Shown here: in pieces, positions 1-10,532 of the stretch
How the letters are laid out: the number at the start of each line of letters is the position of its first letter
Numbering within the stretch: position 1 is the stretch's first letter
From: Bondarzewia mesenterica
Taxonomy: Eukaryota > Basidiomycota > Agaricomycetes > Russulales > Bondarzewiaceae
Assembly: GCA_004802705.1 (NCBI GenBank)
Contig: SGPL01000186.1
Location: forward strand, 1 to 56,129
DNA length: 56,129 bases
Reading direction: 5' to 3'
The notes under the pieces: generated by a model
Databases searched by the model: none
Told to the model about the DNA's origin: nothing
Seen by the model: only the letters and a program-made list of their open reading frames with translations
Position numbers and translations under genes: made by a program

Positions 1-159
1 CCGCCGGAGTATGCGGGGTACGTGCAGGCGGGCGTGGATTCGCAACAGCAGCAGGAGCAGCAGGGGTTGTCGTATGAGGAGGCGGCGGCGGCGGTTTATT
101 ATGGGATGGTGGGCGGAGGCGGGGGTGCAACTGGGGAGGTGCGGCAGGTCGTGATGTGA
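1..159 (+). CDS. 3' end of an unidentified protein (partial)
   Basis: Reading frame 1 is open from the first base of the window to a TGA at 157-159 and gives 52 residues. The stretch is low in complexity: a Gln-rich run (QQQQEQQ), an Ala run (EEAAAAVYYG) and a Gly run before the C-terminal RQVVM. This looks like the disordered tail of a longer protein whose body lies outside the window. GC-rich third positions contrast with the T/C-rich non-coding DNA that follows. No family can be named from the tail alone. Confidence 0.6.
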   Translation, partial: PPEYAGYVQAGVDSQQQQEQQGLSYEEAAAAVYYGMVGGGGGATGEVRQVVM

Positions 160-1327
160 AGAGGAAAATTCGCTGTGCACTCCCGTTTCCGTTCCCGTTC
201 CCCCCGAGCTCGTGTACTCGCGACACGACGCGACCGGTTCGTCGAGCTCCCGTCATGTCTGTTTAATCTATCCATCCCATCCCATCCGTCATCGCCACTG
301 AAGCAAAACCCCGTCCTTCGTTCGGATCACGAGTGAGGTATAATCATGACGTTAATTCTCTCTCCCACTGTCCCCTTGCCCGTCCCCGCGCATGACTTTC
401 GCCTTGCCCATAGCCTATTCACTTATTTACGTTTAATCGTGGAGTTTCCCGTCTTCGTCGCTCTGGAGTCTAATCGTGGAGTCTGGATATCCGTCGCTTT
501 GCTGTGCTCGCTAATTTTTACCCTAATTTTTTTCCGTACTGGATTGTGACCGTAATCCGTCTCTGCTCTTGTCTTTTTCTTTCTTTCTTTCTTCATTCTC
601 TTCCTCGACTCTTTCTCTCGTCCATTTACATTTACGTTCTCGCTCCTCCGCCGCATTATGATACCTTCACGCCGCTCCTCCCCTAATATACTCAGTTGCT
701 ACGCGCCCTCTCCCGACCCAACCCAACCGAACCGAACCCATTTCATCGCTATCCTATCCTATCCTACTCTCTTTCCTTCCGTCTTTTCATACATACTGCT
801 TTCGTTCTCGCATCACGATTCATCAGCCCCACCCACCGCTCGACCCGCATCATCATCCCACATTCCACATTCGAATTCGCCTCGCTATCTTAGTTTCGTA
901 TATAACGATTATTCATTCGCCTTTTTTTGTGTTCCGTCCCGCACGCCCACGTACCCCGAGTTGTCGATTTTCTGATTTCTGATTTCTGATTTCGTTGTCT
1001 CATGTCTCACAGAGGCGTTGGCGATTGTGATTGTGAAGCGCTCGGTCGCGATTCGTTCTTTTTTTCTTTGCTTTCCACTTTCCCGTTTCCCTTCTTTTTT
1101 TTTTTTTTTTGAATTCGTCTCGCTCCCGCGACGCTTCTTTTCTTTCTTTTTCTCCGTCGTCATGATGATGTGATGCTACCTACCTACTTTACTTTACTAC
1201 TCACTGCTAACTACCGCCTACATCCCACTTAATATCGATCCTCCGCCTCTGCAAGCCGTCTCTTTTTTCTTTTTTTCGCTCCCTCTTTTTCCTTCCTTTC
1301 CTACTCGCAATAATCGATATCGTAGTC

Positions 1328-1375
1328 TCATCCATCCATCCATCCATCCATCCCATCCATCCATTCGACATCAAT
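1328..1375. repeat. TCCA tetranucleotide microsatellite
   Basis: A run of TCCA units with one TCCCA interruption in the pyrimidine-rich spacer. A few tens of bases downstream (about 1438-1460) a short ATCCGT hexamer run follows. Confidence 0.85.
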
Positions 1376-1498
1376 CGCCCATCGTATCGTATCATTACAG
1401 TATATATAACAACGCAACGCACCCTAGTCGATCTTTTAGTATCCGTATCCGTATCCGTACGCCCCTGCAATACATACACACACGTTTTTATCGTCCTG

Positions 1499-1669
1499 CG
1501 CGTGCTCAGCGCTCAGCCGTACCGCACCAAACTCAATAACGCTCTTTCCTCCGAGTCCTCTAATTCCTACCCATACTTTATTTACATCGTCCAGCGCGTG
1601 CTCAGCCGCACCGCATCAAACTCAACAACACTCTTTCCTCCTCTAATTCTTACCCGTATTTTAATTTAT
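1499..1669. repeat. Imperfect tandem duplication, about 95 + 75 bp
   Basis: Two direct copies begin with GCGCGTGCTCAGC at 1499 and 1594 and continue through matching blocks (CGCACC/CATCAAACTCAA, CTCTTTCCTC, CTCTAATTC, TACCC.TA.TTTA). The second copy lacks a few internal bases. It lies in non-coding DNA. Confidence 0.8.
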
Positions 1670-2382
1670 GCTCTGGTTCTGCACCTGCAGATGTGCCTCG
1701 AGCGCGCTCGTTGGACGGTTCCTGGTCCAATGACGAATTCACTACATGCATAGCATAGCATAGTCTCCGGTCTGCCCACCCTCGAGACCTCCGGATCCGA
1801 GGTGCCCGAGGTGGCAGTGGTCACCAGAGTCATCACGGAAAATAGTCAACGTCATGATCTGGTGGTGGTGGCGAGCGCGCACAACAAGTCATGCAGGCAG
1901 TACGCTCGGATCTGAGGCAGGACAAACCTGTTCGATCAGGCTTCAGGCCTCAGGCCCACCGGTCACGACGCGCCTTCCCATCAACTCATCAATGAAGCTT
2001 GGGAAGAAGGCGGCTGGGTAACCCCATCGTGCATGGATGCATCAAAGTCACTACCTGCTTATAGTACAAGAATAGCTAGTGGCGATCTGCGGCGATGGTG
2101 GTGATGATATGATGATGGGCGGTCCCATCCACAGAATCTTGTTCATCTAATAAGGGCCCGGACGACGGGCGTTCAATTGAGCACAATGCATTGCGGTGCA
2201 ATCATCGATAGTTGAGATGCCCACATCCGGACTCTCGCAAAATTGCTCGAGAGAGATGATCAGGATTGACAACGGTGAGACGAACAACCAACAATTGGGC
2301 GTACACGGTGTCCAATCGGTCGTGAACGAACCATCGCGGCATCACGCACAAGCTCTGCTCCTTGTCGCAACCAGCCCAACAA

Positions 2383-4716
2383 TCACGTCTGTCCATCCCA
2401 CACGTAGTCCTTGAACACGTTCACCCACCAGCGTACCTGGACGCCCTCACCCACGCCGCCAGCATCTTGTCCCTCGTCCCTGCACACCTCACCCACCATC
2501 TCCGCCTCCCCGATCATCTCGGCCACGAGCCCCACGGGAACATTTTCCGCCCACGCGACCTCAAGCGCGGTGCGCGCCCCGCGCTCGTCGATCAGGTCGC
2601 ACAGGCGCTTGGCGAAAGGCGCGGGCGCGTAGGCTGGCGTGTGCAGGACGCGGAGACCAGTCGATGGGAAGATGCGGAGGTGGATGGGCGGGGCTGTGTG
2701 TGTTGGAAGATAGGGGAGGACTTGGAGAAAGGTGGATGGGGGGATGAGCGCTGTTCGCGCCAGGAAGAGGGATCAGCGATTGGAAATTGATGCGTTTACG
2801 GAGAGAGAGGGAAAGACGCGAGATGAACGAGGGGAGACAACGAACACGGAGAACGCGGACGCACCGATGCCACGAGCGCGATTCCAGCCGCCCCAGACTT
2901 CGTCGAGACCGACGATGCCACGTTCGCCCAACATTCCGACGCCGCTGTTCTTACCTCCCGAACCCTGCAATACACCGGCGAGCTCGCGCGCGAGTTCATC
3001 GTGCCATTGCTTTTCGTCGCGGATCATGTCGAGCGTCACAGGCGTGTTCTGCATCTGCAGGCCGAGCTGCGCGAGAGAGGATCGCACAAACGTCGCTTCT
3101 TCTGGTTCAGTGGAGGGCACGAGAGTCGATCTCGAGGAAAAAGAGGTGTTGTCGGATGAAGCGCCGTAAGGGTTCGATGCTAGCGAGGAGGATGCAGTGA
3201 GCCGCTCGTTGAGTTCGCCTGCGAGACGGACCATGTCCCGTGCCTTGATCATCAACGCCTCGAGATCTTTCAACGCGTCGTCCATACCCGTCTGGCGCGT
3301 CTGTGCCGAGGTTTCGACACTGCGAAGGAGACCATCTGGAAGACATTGTCGTCATCATCACCGGCTGAACATGACGCGAGTTAGCCGTTCGGAAACGTAC
3401 ATATCCCAGAACCCGCCGCGCCCGACTCGTCGGGACGTGCAACGATATCTCTAGCCTATCACGAGATCTGAAATCAGCAGGAACATCAATTGGAGTAGGT
3501 GGCATGCGCAGACCTCCCAGGCTTTACCAAGCAAGCTTCTCTTTAGCACCGCATACAGTGCCTTATCGCCGCCCTTCCGAAAGCTCAGCTTCATGATCCT
3601 GCTGTCTGGTTCTTCCTGCGGAGGCATGGGCGACGTCGGGCGAGAGGCAGGAGCGGAGTTGAGCGCGGGCGGAGTGTGCGGGAGCCTTGTCCCACAGATC
3701 TCGCATTCGCGGAGCGACGAGGGGTTTAAGAAGGTGCATGCGGAACAAGCAATCTCGCTCGGTGCCGGTGTTGCAGTAGGCGAGACCGGGAGCGAGGAGG
3801 AGAGAGGGACGGGCTGAGCGATGGCAGTAGCCGCGAGAAACGAGGGGCGCGTTGTCGATGCGCTGGAGGAGAACTTTGCGCGTGGCACGCCGCAGAGGCC
3901 ACATTTCGCGGCTGCGGGGCTCGAGCCCGGTGGGTTGTGAAAGTTGCAAACTTCGCAGGTCCAGCTTTCACCTGCGAGGCCGTCGATCACTGACAGTGCA
4001 GCTGAAGATGCAGCCGATGTGAGGTGCAGCGTCACCTTGGGGGAGGAGGTGAACAGGCCCGCGTAGTACTCGGTACGCAGAATTGAGGAGAGGTCAAGGG
4101 AGAAGGATCGCGCCAGCGGTTTCGCGGTGTCGATGTAGAATAGACGATGTGTCGTTACATAGATTGTGCCATTCTGATGGTTAGGGGCCTTCTGTGTGCT
4201 AAAGTCATTATTGAGGATGAGGAAGAGAGCGAGGATGCCAAGTAGACGAAGAAGGACCGGGAAGTAAAAGGTCCGTTGACGAGAATAGTATATGGCGAGA
4301 AAAAAAAAAACTCCGTTTTTCCAGACCAAGAAACATAGCAGACAGAGTCCACAAGCAATTTGAGGTGTATAGTCCATTATGTCCGGAAGAAGCCAATACA
4401 ATCACTGGGAGAGACATCACCATATGGGCTTCTCCAGGCTCCAATGCTAAAAGCACAGGCGGCAACGTGGCTACATAGCGTGGGGTAAGCCCGTGGTGTT
4501 GGGATTATTCCCGCAGGGCGTGTGCCAGAACATCAAAGACATGATTTCGCAAAAGCGACGAGAATCGATGAAGGCCAAGGACAGAAAAAAAAGTAGGACA
4601 TACCCATCGTAGATTCCAACGCCGTCTTGGCTGGCAAGGCTATCCTCATCATTGTATAAAAGAGCAGGAACAGGGATGGTCCCGTCCACGGATCTTGTGT
4701 GCCTGTGTAAGCTCAT
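2383..4716 (-). CDS. VPS36: Vacuolar protein-sorting protein 36, ESCRT-II subunit
   Basis: Five exons: 4604-4716, 3514-4198, 3401-3455, 2865-3335, 2383-2750; they sum to 1692 nt (563 residues). The N-terminal GLUE domain starts TRSVDGTIPVPALLY and continues after intron 1 with NGTIYVTTHRLFYID. It is interrupted by two NZF zinc fingers, about residues 117-144 (WTCEVC...CGLCGVPR) and 187-212 (CSACTFLNP...CEICGTRLP), the arrangement known from yeast Vps36. The second finger keeps the Thr-Phe pair that binds ubiquitin. A helical stretch (MDDALKDLEALMIKARDMV) and C-terminal winged helices (RGIALIPPSTFLQVLPYLP) follow. ESCRT-II acts on endosomal membranes in sorting ubiquitylated cargo into multivesicular bodies. 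The start at 4716 is the last ATG before the conserved domain; an in-frame ATG 45 bases upstream is possible. Confidence 0.93.
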
Positions 4717-4879
4717 GAGGGTAGTTGCGAGTGTGCAGTGAGAAAGTTGGATAGAAATCAATTGGGTCGGCGCAAAAGTTCCCTTGCTAGAATCGGTCTG
4801 AGGTCCGAAAGCGTGACTGACTGAATGCTTATGGTCTGATTGTATATGAAACGGATTGAGATTTGTCTGGGAATTTACT

Positions 4880-5620
4880 GCGTAAGGGGCATGCGGTGGG
4901 AGACGGGCACCAGAAGACAGATTAAGGCCGGTGAAAGGGATTTGAATCCGAAGCTCTCAGTCTTCTGGATGCGGCGGCGGTATCCGATGGTCTTCCAATG
5001 ATTGTGTCTCGAATGAAAGTAACACTTGGGAGATACGGGGACTATGGAGGGGATAATGAAACCTCTCAGTGAGGTCGAGCTCGGAGATGATGTCCAGCGT
5101 CAGCCACAAATGACCAAAAATAGGCAGAGGGTGTCGGTGACCAAGGCAGGACCACCAATCAAGTTGCTATCCTCTCCCGGACGGGCAGTTCGTACTCACC
5201 CACTTCCCCCACTTCGTCCAACTCAGTCTGTGCAGCCTCGGAACAGCTTTCTTTAGCTCCTGTACCTTTGTCTCGCAGTCTTCCGACGTATTTGACTCCC
5301 CGGCAATGAGCCAACAGCTTGCTCTAGGTATTCGTACACTCGCTTTCCCATCCAATCAACAGACTTTGAGCCTTTGGCGTGCTGGTTTTGATCAGCTGCA
5401 TCGTCCTATGAGCGTGTGATATCCTAATGGGAGGAGGATGCTTGCCCAATGAAGGTCCGCGCTGGCGATGATTGTAATGCCGGTACAACTGGAAGCTCTC
5501 ACCGAGACTTCTGCGAGGATGTTTTTCTCCCGACAAAATACACGACTCAGCGCGTGGGTTCCTTCTCCCCCTTTCCGTCACTCCGGTCAGGTTCGCTCTC
5601 TTAAGTTGCCCACACACCAT
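4880..5620 (-). other. Coding-like fragments of a possible small spliced gene
   Basis: In the 1.04-kb gap between VPS36 and the next gene, the minus strand holds short stretches that read like protein and abut splice-like sites. One starts after a CATAG at about 5405 and reads DDAADQNQHAKGSK...GKRVYEYLEQAVG. A second, in another frame, reads AQTELDEVGKVGEY before a GTGAGT. A third, near 4930-5010, reads TFIRDTIIGRPSDTAAASRR or, shifted, QSLEDHRIPPPHPED before a stop. I could not join them into one frame-consistent gene from an ATG, and I recognise no family. This may be a small gene with unusual splicing, or chance. Confidence 0.22.
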
Positions 5621-5679
5621 TGCTTGTCGTTCCCTTCTCCCACTTCAGCCTACTGGCTTTGAAAATACGCTAGCTCTCT

Positions 5680-5728
5680 GTCTGCCCCACTCCCGTCTGC
5701 CCCACTCCCCGTCTGCCCCACTCCCCGA
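5680..5728. repeat. Three copies of a 16-17 bp unit (GTCTGCCCCACTCCCC)
   Basis: Three head-to-tail copies, the first one C shorter, end 28 bases before the ATG of the next gene. They therefore lie in its 5' leader or core promoter. Confidence 0.85.
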
Positions 5729-5755
5729 CATTTGCTTATCGGCGTATCTCAAACG

Positions 5756-7703
5756 ATGTGGTACGTTTGATCGGGCTACTATTTGTTGCTGCTGTTCTTG
5801 GTTAACACACGTATGAATGCAGGCGCTCTTCTCCACGACCTGCCCTTGTCACCTTTGCTCTCCTGTTCTGTTCGTCTCTATTGAATCGCAGTAACCTAGT
5901 ACGGGCGGGGCAGGTCAACATAACTGTGGACGATTCAGACTCGTCGATCCTCTACCAGCCGACGTCCCAATGGGTTGCCAGCGTCAACACGTCGAGCTGC
6001 AAGTTCTGCCTTGTACCGTCGAACGCATCCATTGCCTTCAGGAGCACCTGGCATCATGGACTTCACATAATTCCAACCAGTGACGCAGACGACGCAGTCA
6101 CTGCTACTGCTAACGGTGATGGGAAGGGCAATGGCACTGGACAGTCTTCGGGGTCGGGCTCTGGGAAAGGGGGGCAACGACGAAGACACAGAAGAGCCGA
6201 GGCGTACAACGATAGTGGTGGTGGTGGAGGCGCAACTAGTAGCCAACTGGATGAGAGCAACCCTTTCGTGACAACAAATTTTGATAGCGATGATGCCGCC
6301 TTCGTCGACAACCCTGTCTTCTTCCAGTTCAACTTCACCGGTCACTTTCTTTCCTTTGTCAATCGAGTACGCAATTGACTCTGTATGCAGGCTCGGCCAT
6401 CTATCTTTATTGTCTTCTCCCTCTAGGCCTGCCCGCCAACAGCAATAGCACCCCGACACTGACAAATCTGACGTATACCCTTGACGGCGAGCCAGCGGGC
6501 GGCTTTTTGCACAATGGCTCAGCTCAATCCTCGGGCTTCGAGCCCAGATTTCCCTTCTTTACCAAGAGTGGTTTATCCCAAACTGCACACACACTCAGAG
6601 TGAACCTCGGGCCGGATTCCGTTTTGCTCTTCGACTCGTACGTGTTCACTCAAACGGACGCGATGGATTCGAACAATTCCCCGAGCGCATCTACCACGGA
6701 GACTCAGCCTGCGCCAAGCACGTCTCCGTCTGTACTCGTAAAGTGAGTTTATTTCCCGCTTTTTCATCGGACAATGCGTCCCTAACCCGTTTTGGCATAC
6801 TTCACCATCCATACTTCTCCCATTCTATCTACCTCGTCATCGCTCCGGAAATCTCCTTCAAATTCATCATACCTCTGACATATGACCTATATTCCACATC
6901 TGGATAGGGCTAGTAGTAAAAAGCACAACATCGCTACTTTCGCTGGCGCGGTCGGCGGGTCGGTTGGCCTGCTGAGCATCATCGCCGCCTGCCTCGCCTT
7001 CAGTATTTACCGACGGCGCGTGCTCTCCGCGCGGCGCCAACGGCGGGAGCAACGCAACCGTCAACAGCTCACCAGCGATGACTCGGACATCGAGACCTTC
7101 CACACAGACGGGTCCGAGGATGGCCCGCCGATGCAAGGCCCTGCGCCATTCGTGCCGAGGTTCTTCCCCGGTACCGTCCCCGTTGCGCCGCCGCCGTATA
7201 TTGGGCACTTGCCGACCACGAGCACGCCGCTGTTGGATAGGGCACCATCGGTTGTTGGTTCGTATGCGGATCGGCCGCCACCGACACCGACGATGGGACA
7301 GAGGGAGTTGGGACTGCCGTCCGGCATCGTGGACGATGTGGAGGGAGGGGCGGATATGCCTCCACCTTTCATCATGGCCATCGCATCGCCGGAACCACCA
7401 CTTTTGGCAAATATATCGCGGCGCGTGCCGGTGCCCATGTCCACGTCTCAGAGGCCAGTCGATTGTCCTGGAGAGGATGAGGATAGGAGCGAGGCGAATA
7501 GATTAGGGATGGCGACAGAGACGGGAGATGTGCAGACGGCTGGTTCGTCGCGGACGGAAAGTTCGATGACGCCGTCTGTCCGTTCACGGCCTCCAAGCTT
7601 CCGAAGTCTTAGGTCGCTACAGACTCCATTGACACCTGTAGATGATGTTGGTGCGTCAAGTCGAGACGAGACGAATGGCAGTGGGGCGGCGACGAGGACA
7701 TAG
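5756..7703 (+). CDS. Secretory-pathway single-pass membrane protein, unknown function
   Basis: Four exons (5756-5760, 5823-6340, 6391-6742, 6908-7703) give 556 residues. The first coding exon is only ATGTG; after a 62-nt intron the frame continues into a hydrophobic N-terminus (RPALVTFALLFCSSLL), a good signal peptide. The luminal or outer part has ITVDDSDSSI, paired Cys residues (SSCKFCLVPS), several N-glycosylation sites and Thr/Ser/Pro-rich segments. One membrane span follows (TFAGAVGGSVGLLSIIAACL) with a stop-transfer RRR. The remaining ~230 residues are disordered, rich in Pro and Ser, and presumably cytosolic. This plan (ITVDD opening, one span, disordered tail) recurs in lineage-specific Agaricomycete proteins with no assigned function. 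A receptor-like or wall-sensor role would be a guess. Confidence 0.82.
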
Positions 7704-10532
7704 GTGCGTAGATTGCCTCTCTACTCTACCTTGGAATTTTTTTTCGTTCTGCTTTCTTGCTACATATATCTCTCACAGTGACTCAGTCTTGTAAACATGG
7801 CTTCCGAACCTTGCATAATTTGTTGCTCTGGAATGCCTTCGCGTTGTCATTGAACACGAACATTGTCGATGGTACGACGCAAAGCCCAGGTTGATATGTG
7901 GTGTCATCCCGCGAGCGGTTGACGATCCAATCGCTGTGCACCCCTTGTCCATGTTGTTGGGTCGTGCGTGTGACTTTTTCGGCCCCCCGTTTAACCGCCT
8001 CTTCTGCTTACCCACAGTGCTTGTCATCCATACTCATGCCTCACACTTTCTCGTACCATTCTTTGGGTGCGCGTTCGCACGGTTCGTATCTCAGGTGATG
8101 GTGTTTCCTGAGCGAGGTGGATGATGGAAGGGCTCCTATTTTTGATGTTCTCTATGAGGCATTCCGAATGCAATTTTGAATCATGTCATGTTTCGCATTC
8201 TGCTCTGCCCTTTTCTTCCCCCTTTTTTCTCTATTTTTGTCATCCCTCGTGCTGATCTGCCCTCTTCTCTGGCCATCTAGCTGTTTGCTGGCCACCTTGC
8301 GGTGTTCCGCTTTTGACTTCCCTTCTGATTAGAGGGTCTCGGACGAGGTAAATATTACCAGGATAATTACAGTCAGTTGGGAAGTCGTGCGAATGTGTGC
8401 ATGGGTGTATCAGGATGAACGGTGTGACTCTTGTGCTCGAGGTAACTGGAGTGGAATCGCCAAGTACTTTTACGTTCAGTTACTCTCGATGATCGGCCGA
8501 GGCGGTGATAGGTGATGCGAGTATCGCCATGGACTGAGCAGAAATCCGTAGCACAGCGGATGGAAAGACGGAATCAATTCAAAATACCAAATATCGAGGA
8601 TCGCGGAGTCCGATTTTTCGTTAACGTCGAGCTACCGGTTCACCTTGGGTTCACCGTGCGAGCACTTCGAAATTCGATTGGCTCAACTGCCAATGTCTCT
8701 CGACGCTCGCTGGACAGCTGTATCGACATTCAGAACTCAGTGCACCCGGAAAGAAAAGGAATGGTCTCCTGGTACGAGCATCAACTTGAATGTGCATATA
8801 CTTTGAATGCTACAGTCGTCAGTCCTATCAGAATTTATACAGGAATCAGTGTTTGGTAGCGCGAGTGGGTTGAGGGAATTCGATGAGTCAACGGAGACTT
8901 TGAATTGATATCGATCCGACCCGAAAGCAAGTCAAGTCACTGAGGCACGAACAGGGTAATGTATCATACATGCGCAGATATATGTGCTGATAATGACCCC
9001 TAAACCAGACGTCTTCCCAGCGGGCTGCCGTCTTTGGCCTCTCAACTTCCATCTCTGCCTGCCTTCTCATAGCCGCTTCCCTACGCTTTGAACTTATTTT
9101 TATGGTCTAGTAGGCCCCAACGCAGCTCATTACCACAGCGACTGTATCCAACAGTTCTATGGACATGGATATCGTCTCTGTGACGATTCAGGTGCAGAGC
9201 GGTGTGTAAACGGTACGTGCAGTTTCTCCTTGAGGCTCTTGGGCGGTGCGGTTTTTGCTCGTCTGATACCTATTTCCGTAGTGGACGCCATGAATGTCGT
9301 GTCATTTTCGCAACCGATGACCAGGCTGGCGGAATGTCGGACCCTCCTTTAGGTGGTATTGTCATTCCGGAGTTTGGCTGCTTCAGGCAGAATCTCTTCG
9401 ACCTCGCGTTTCCCCTTTCAGCACTTCCGTCTGTCCCGGTGACTGCACATTCTCCATGATCATGACCTTCAGAGACATAGTTAATCACACGAGAACGGTA
9501 GCTGATGCTGCCTTGAAGCTGCAGGCCGGAAATAATCGTCTGTAGGCCTTCGGTGTGGAGCGGGAACCTGCACAGTGTGTGCAAATCAGCGCTGTACGAA
9601 GCAGCATTGAGGAGAAGATCGCCCATAAAATCGAAACAGCTCCAGTGGTAGGACACCGAATCGCGTTGCAACCATCCATGACGTGGCGCGGTTTGAAGGC
9701 ATTGAACAGCGTACTGGTTGGTGTGATGCGAAGCGTCAGATGGTAGGCATATACACTCTGTGTTGCATCACGGCAAGGGATAACATGGCATGATGTATGT
9801 TGACTGGGATATGAAATTTGTGAAGGAACGATGATGCTGATGTAGGAAAATGAGCCCTTCGAGCACGAGGTCTAGGTTTTCGAATACTTGAATGAGACCT
9901 TATACTCGCCACCGGACGGCGCAGAACATTCTGCCTTTTATTTACTTAAAACCATGAGGTCGTTGTTTCTCAACCGCCATTGACACACCAGGAAATCCGG
10001 ATTCTTGTAAAAACAGACGGCAGACAACAAAAACGACTGGAGTATTGTAGCTCGAAATATTCTGATTATAGATGCGTCGATAGAAGAAGATTTACGCCTG
10101 CATTTTGAAAACCAGAATACTCGGCGCTCCAAGTCGAAAGCAAGTTCTCAAGTTGTTCGCGCGACGACATCACGTGAAAGGAAGGGATGGTCACGGCTCG
10201 CCGAATCTTTTGGCCGACCGATTCTCAGAATTTTTTGGTTTTCTGTCAGATATGTAAATCTCTTCCTTGGTTTCATTCTTGGAGTGTATCATGCATTTTT
10301 GGCTTGTGTCCACGAAAATTCAATTGAAATCATATTTTGAAACAAGTATGGTATGGCCGACACACGATATCAGGAGCCTTATAATGAGACAGGGGGGACA
10401 CTGAATGGGTAAGTTTAAAGAGGAAGAGGGAAGGTTTGAATCTGATCGATGGCAAACCAAAAGAAAAGGAACTTGAAGGTGCGCGAACCTTTCATTCTCC
10501 ATCGATGGTCGATGGATACTTGACATCTCCCT
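7704..10532. other. Gene-poor region, 2.8 kb
   Basis: Apart from the decayed P450 described separately, I see no supported gene. A 115-codon plus-strand frame at 8512-8859 has no recognisable domain, and no splice sites extend it. The composition is AT-richer than the flanking exons. Confidence 0.5.
9270..9690 (-). pseudogene. Decayed cytochrome P450 fragment
   Basis: One minus-strand frame reads FDFMGDLLL, close to the FDFMGD(M/L)AFGG motif of Agaricomycete P450s, then a GLQ segment and YVSEGHDHGE, like the YLSNEDG loop. About 113 residues further, in another frame, comes ASLVIGCENDTTFMAST. This resembles the I-helix oxygen-binding motif (LVIVAGSDTTAT), at about the right distance from the first motif. 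A frameshift separates the two parts, the I-helix lacks the AG before DTT, and I see neither the ExxR helix nor the heme-Cys loop downstream. The region is therefore best read as a relic. The call rests on two short motifs and their spacing. Confidence 0.42.

Larger units (their letters stand above)
160..2382. other. Intergenic, pyrimidine-rich on the plus strand
   Basis: About 2.2 kb without a gene I can support. From about 350 to 1500 the plus strand is strongly C/T-rich, with T runs (for example near 1097-1111), as expected of long 3' untranslated or spacer DNA in these fungi. Open frames here are low-complexity Ser/Pro/Thr strings or their Lys/Arg/Glu complements. It carries two simple repeats, annotated separately. 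Confidence 0.6.

Noticed and set aside
350..1200. Several 60-105-codon frames rich in Ser/Pro or Lys/Arg/Glu
   Set aside because: They follow from the strong C/T strand bias of this spacer and its complement, with no protein-like pattern.
4930..5000. tRNA-like T-loop (GGATTCAAATCC on the minus strand)
   Set aside because: The flanking bases do not form a five-pair T stem, and no D arm or acceptor stem can be drawn.
8512..8859. 115-codon plus-strand frame
   Set aside because: No motif, no hydrophobic pattern and no flanking splice sites; probably chance in a gene-poor interval.
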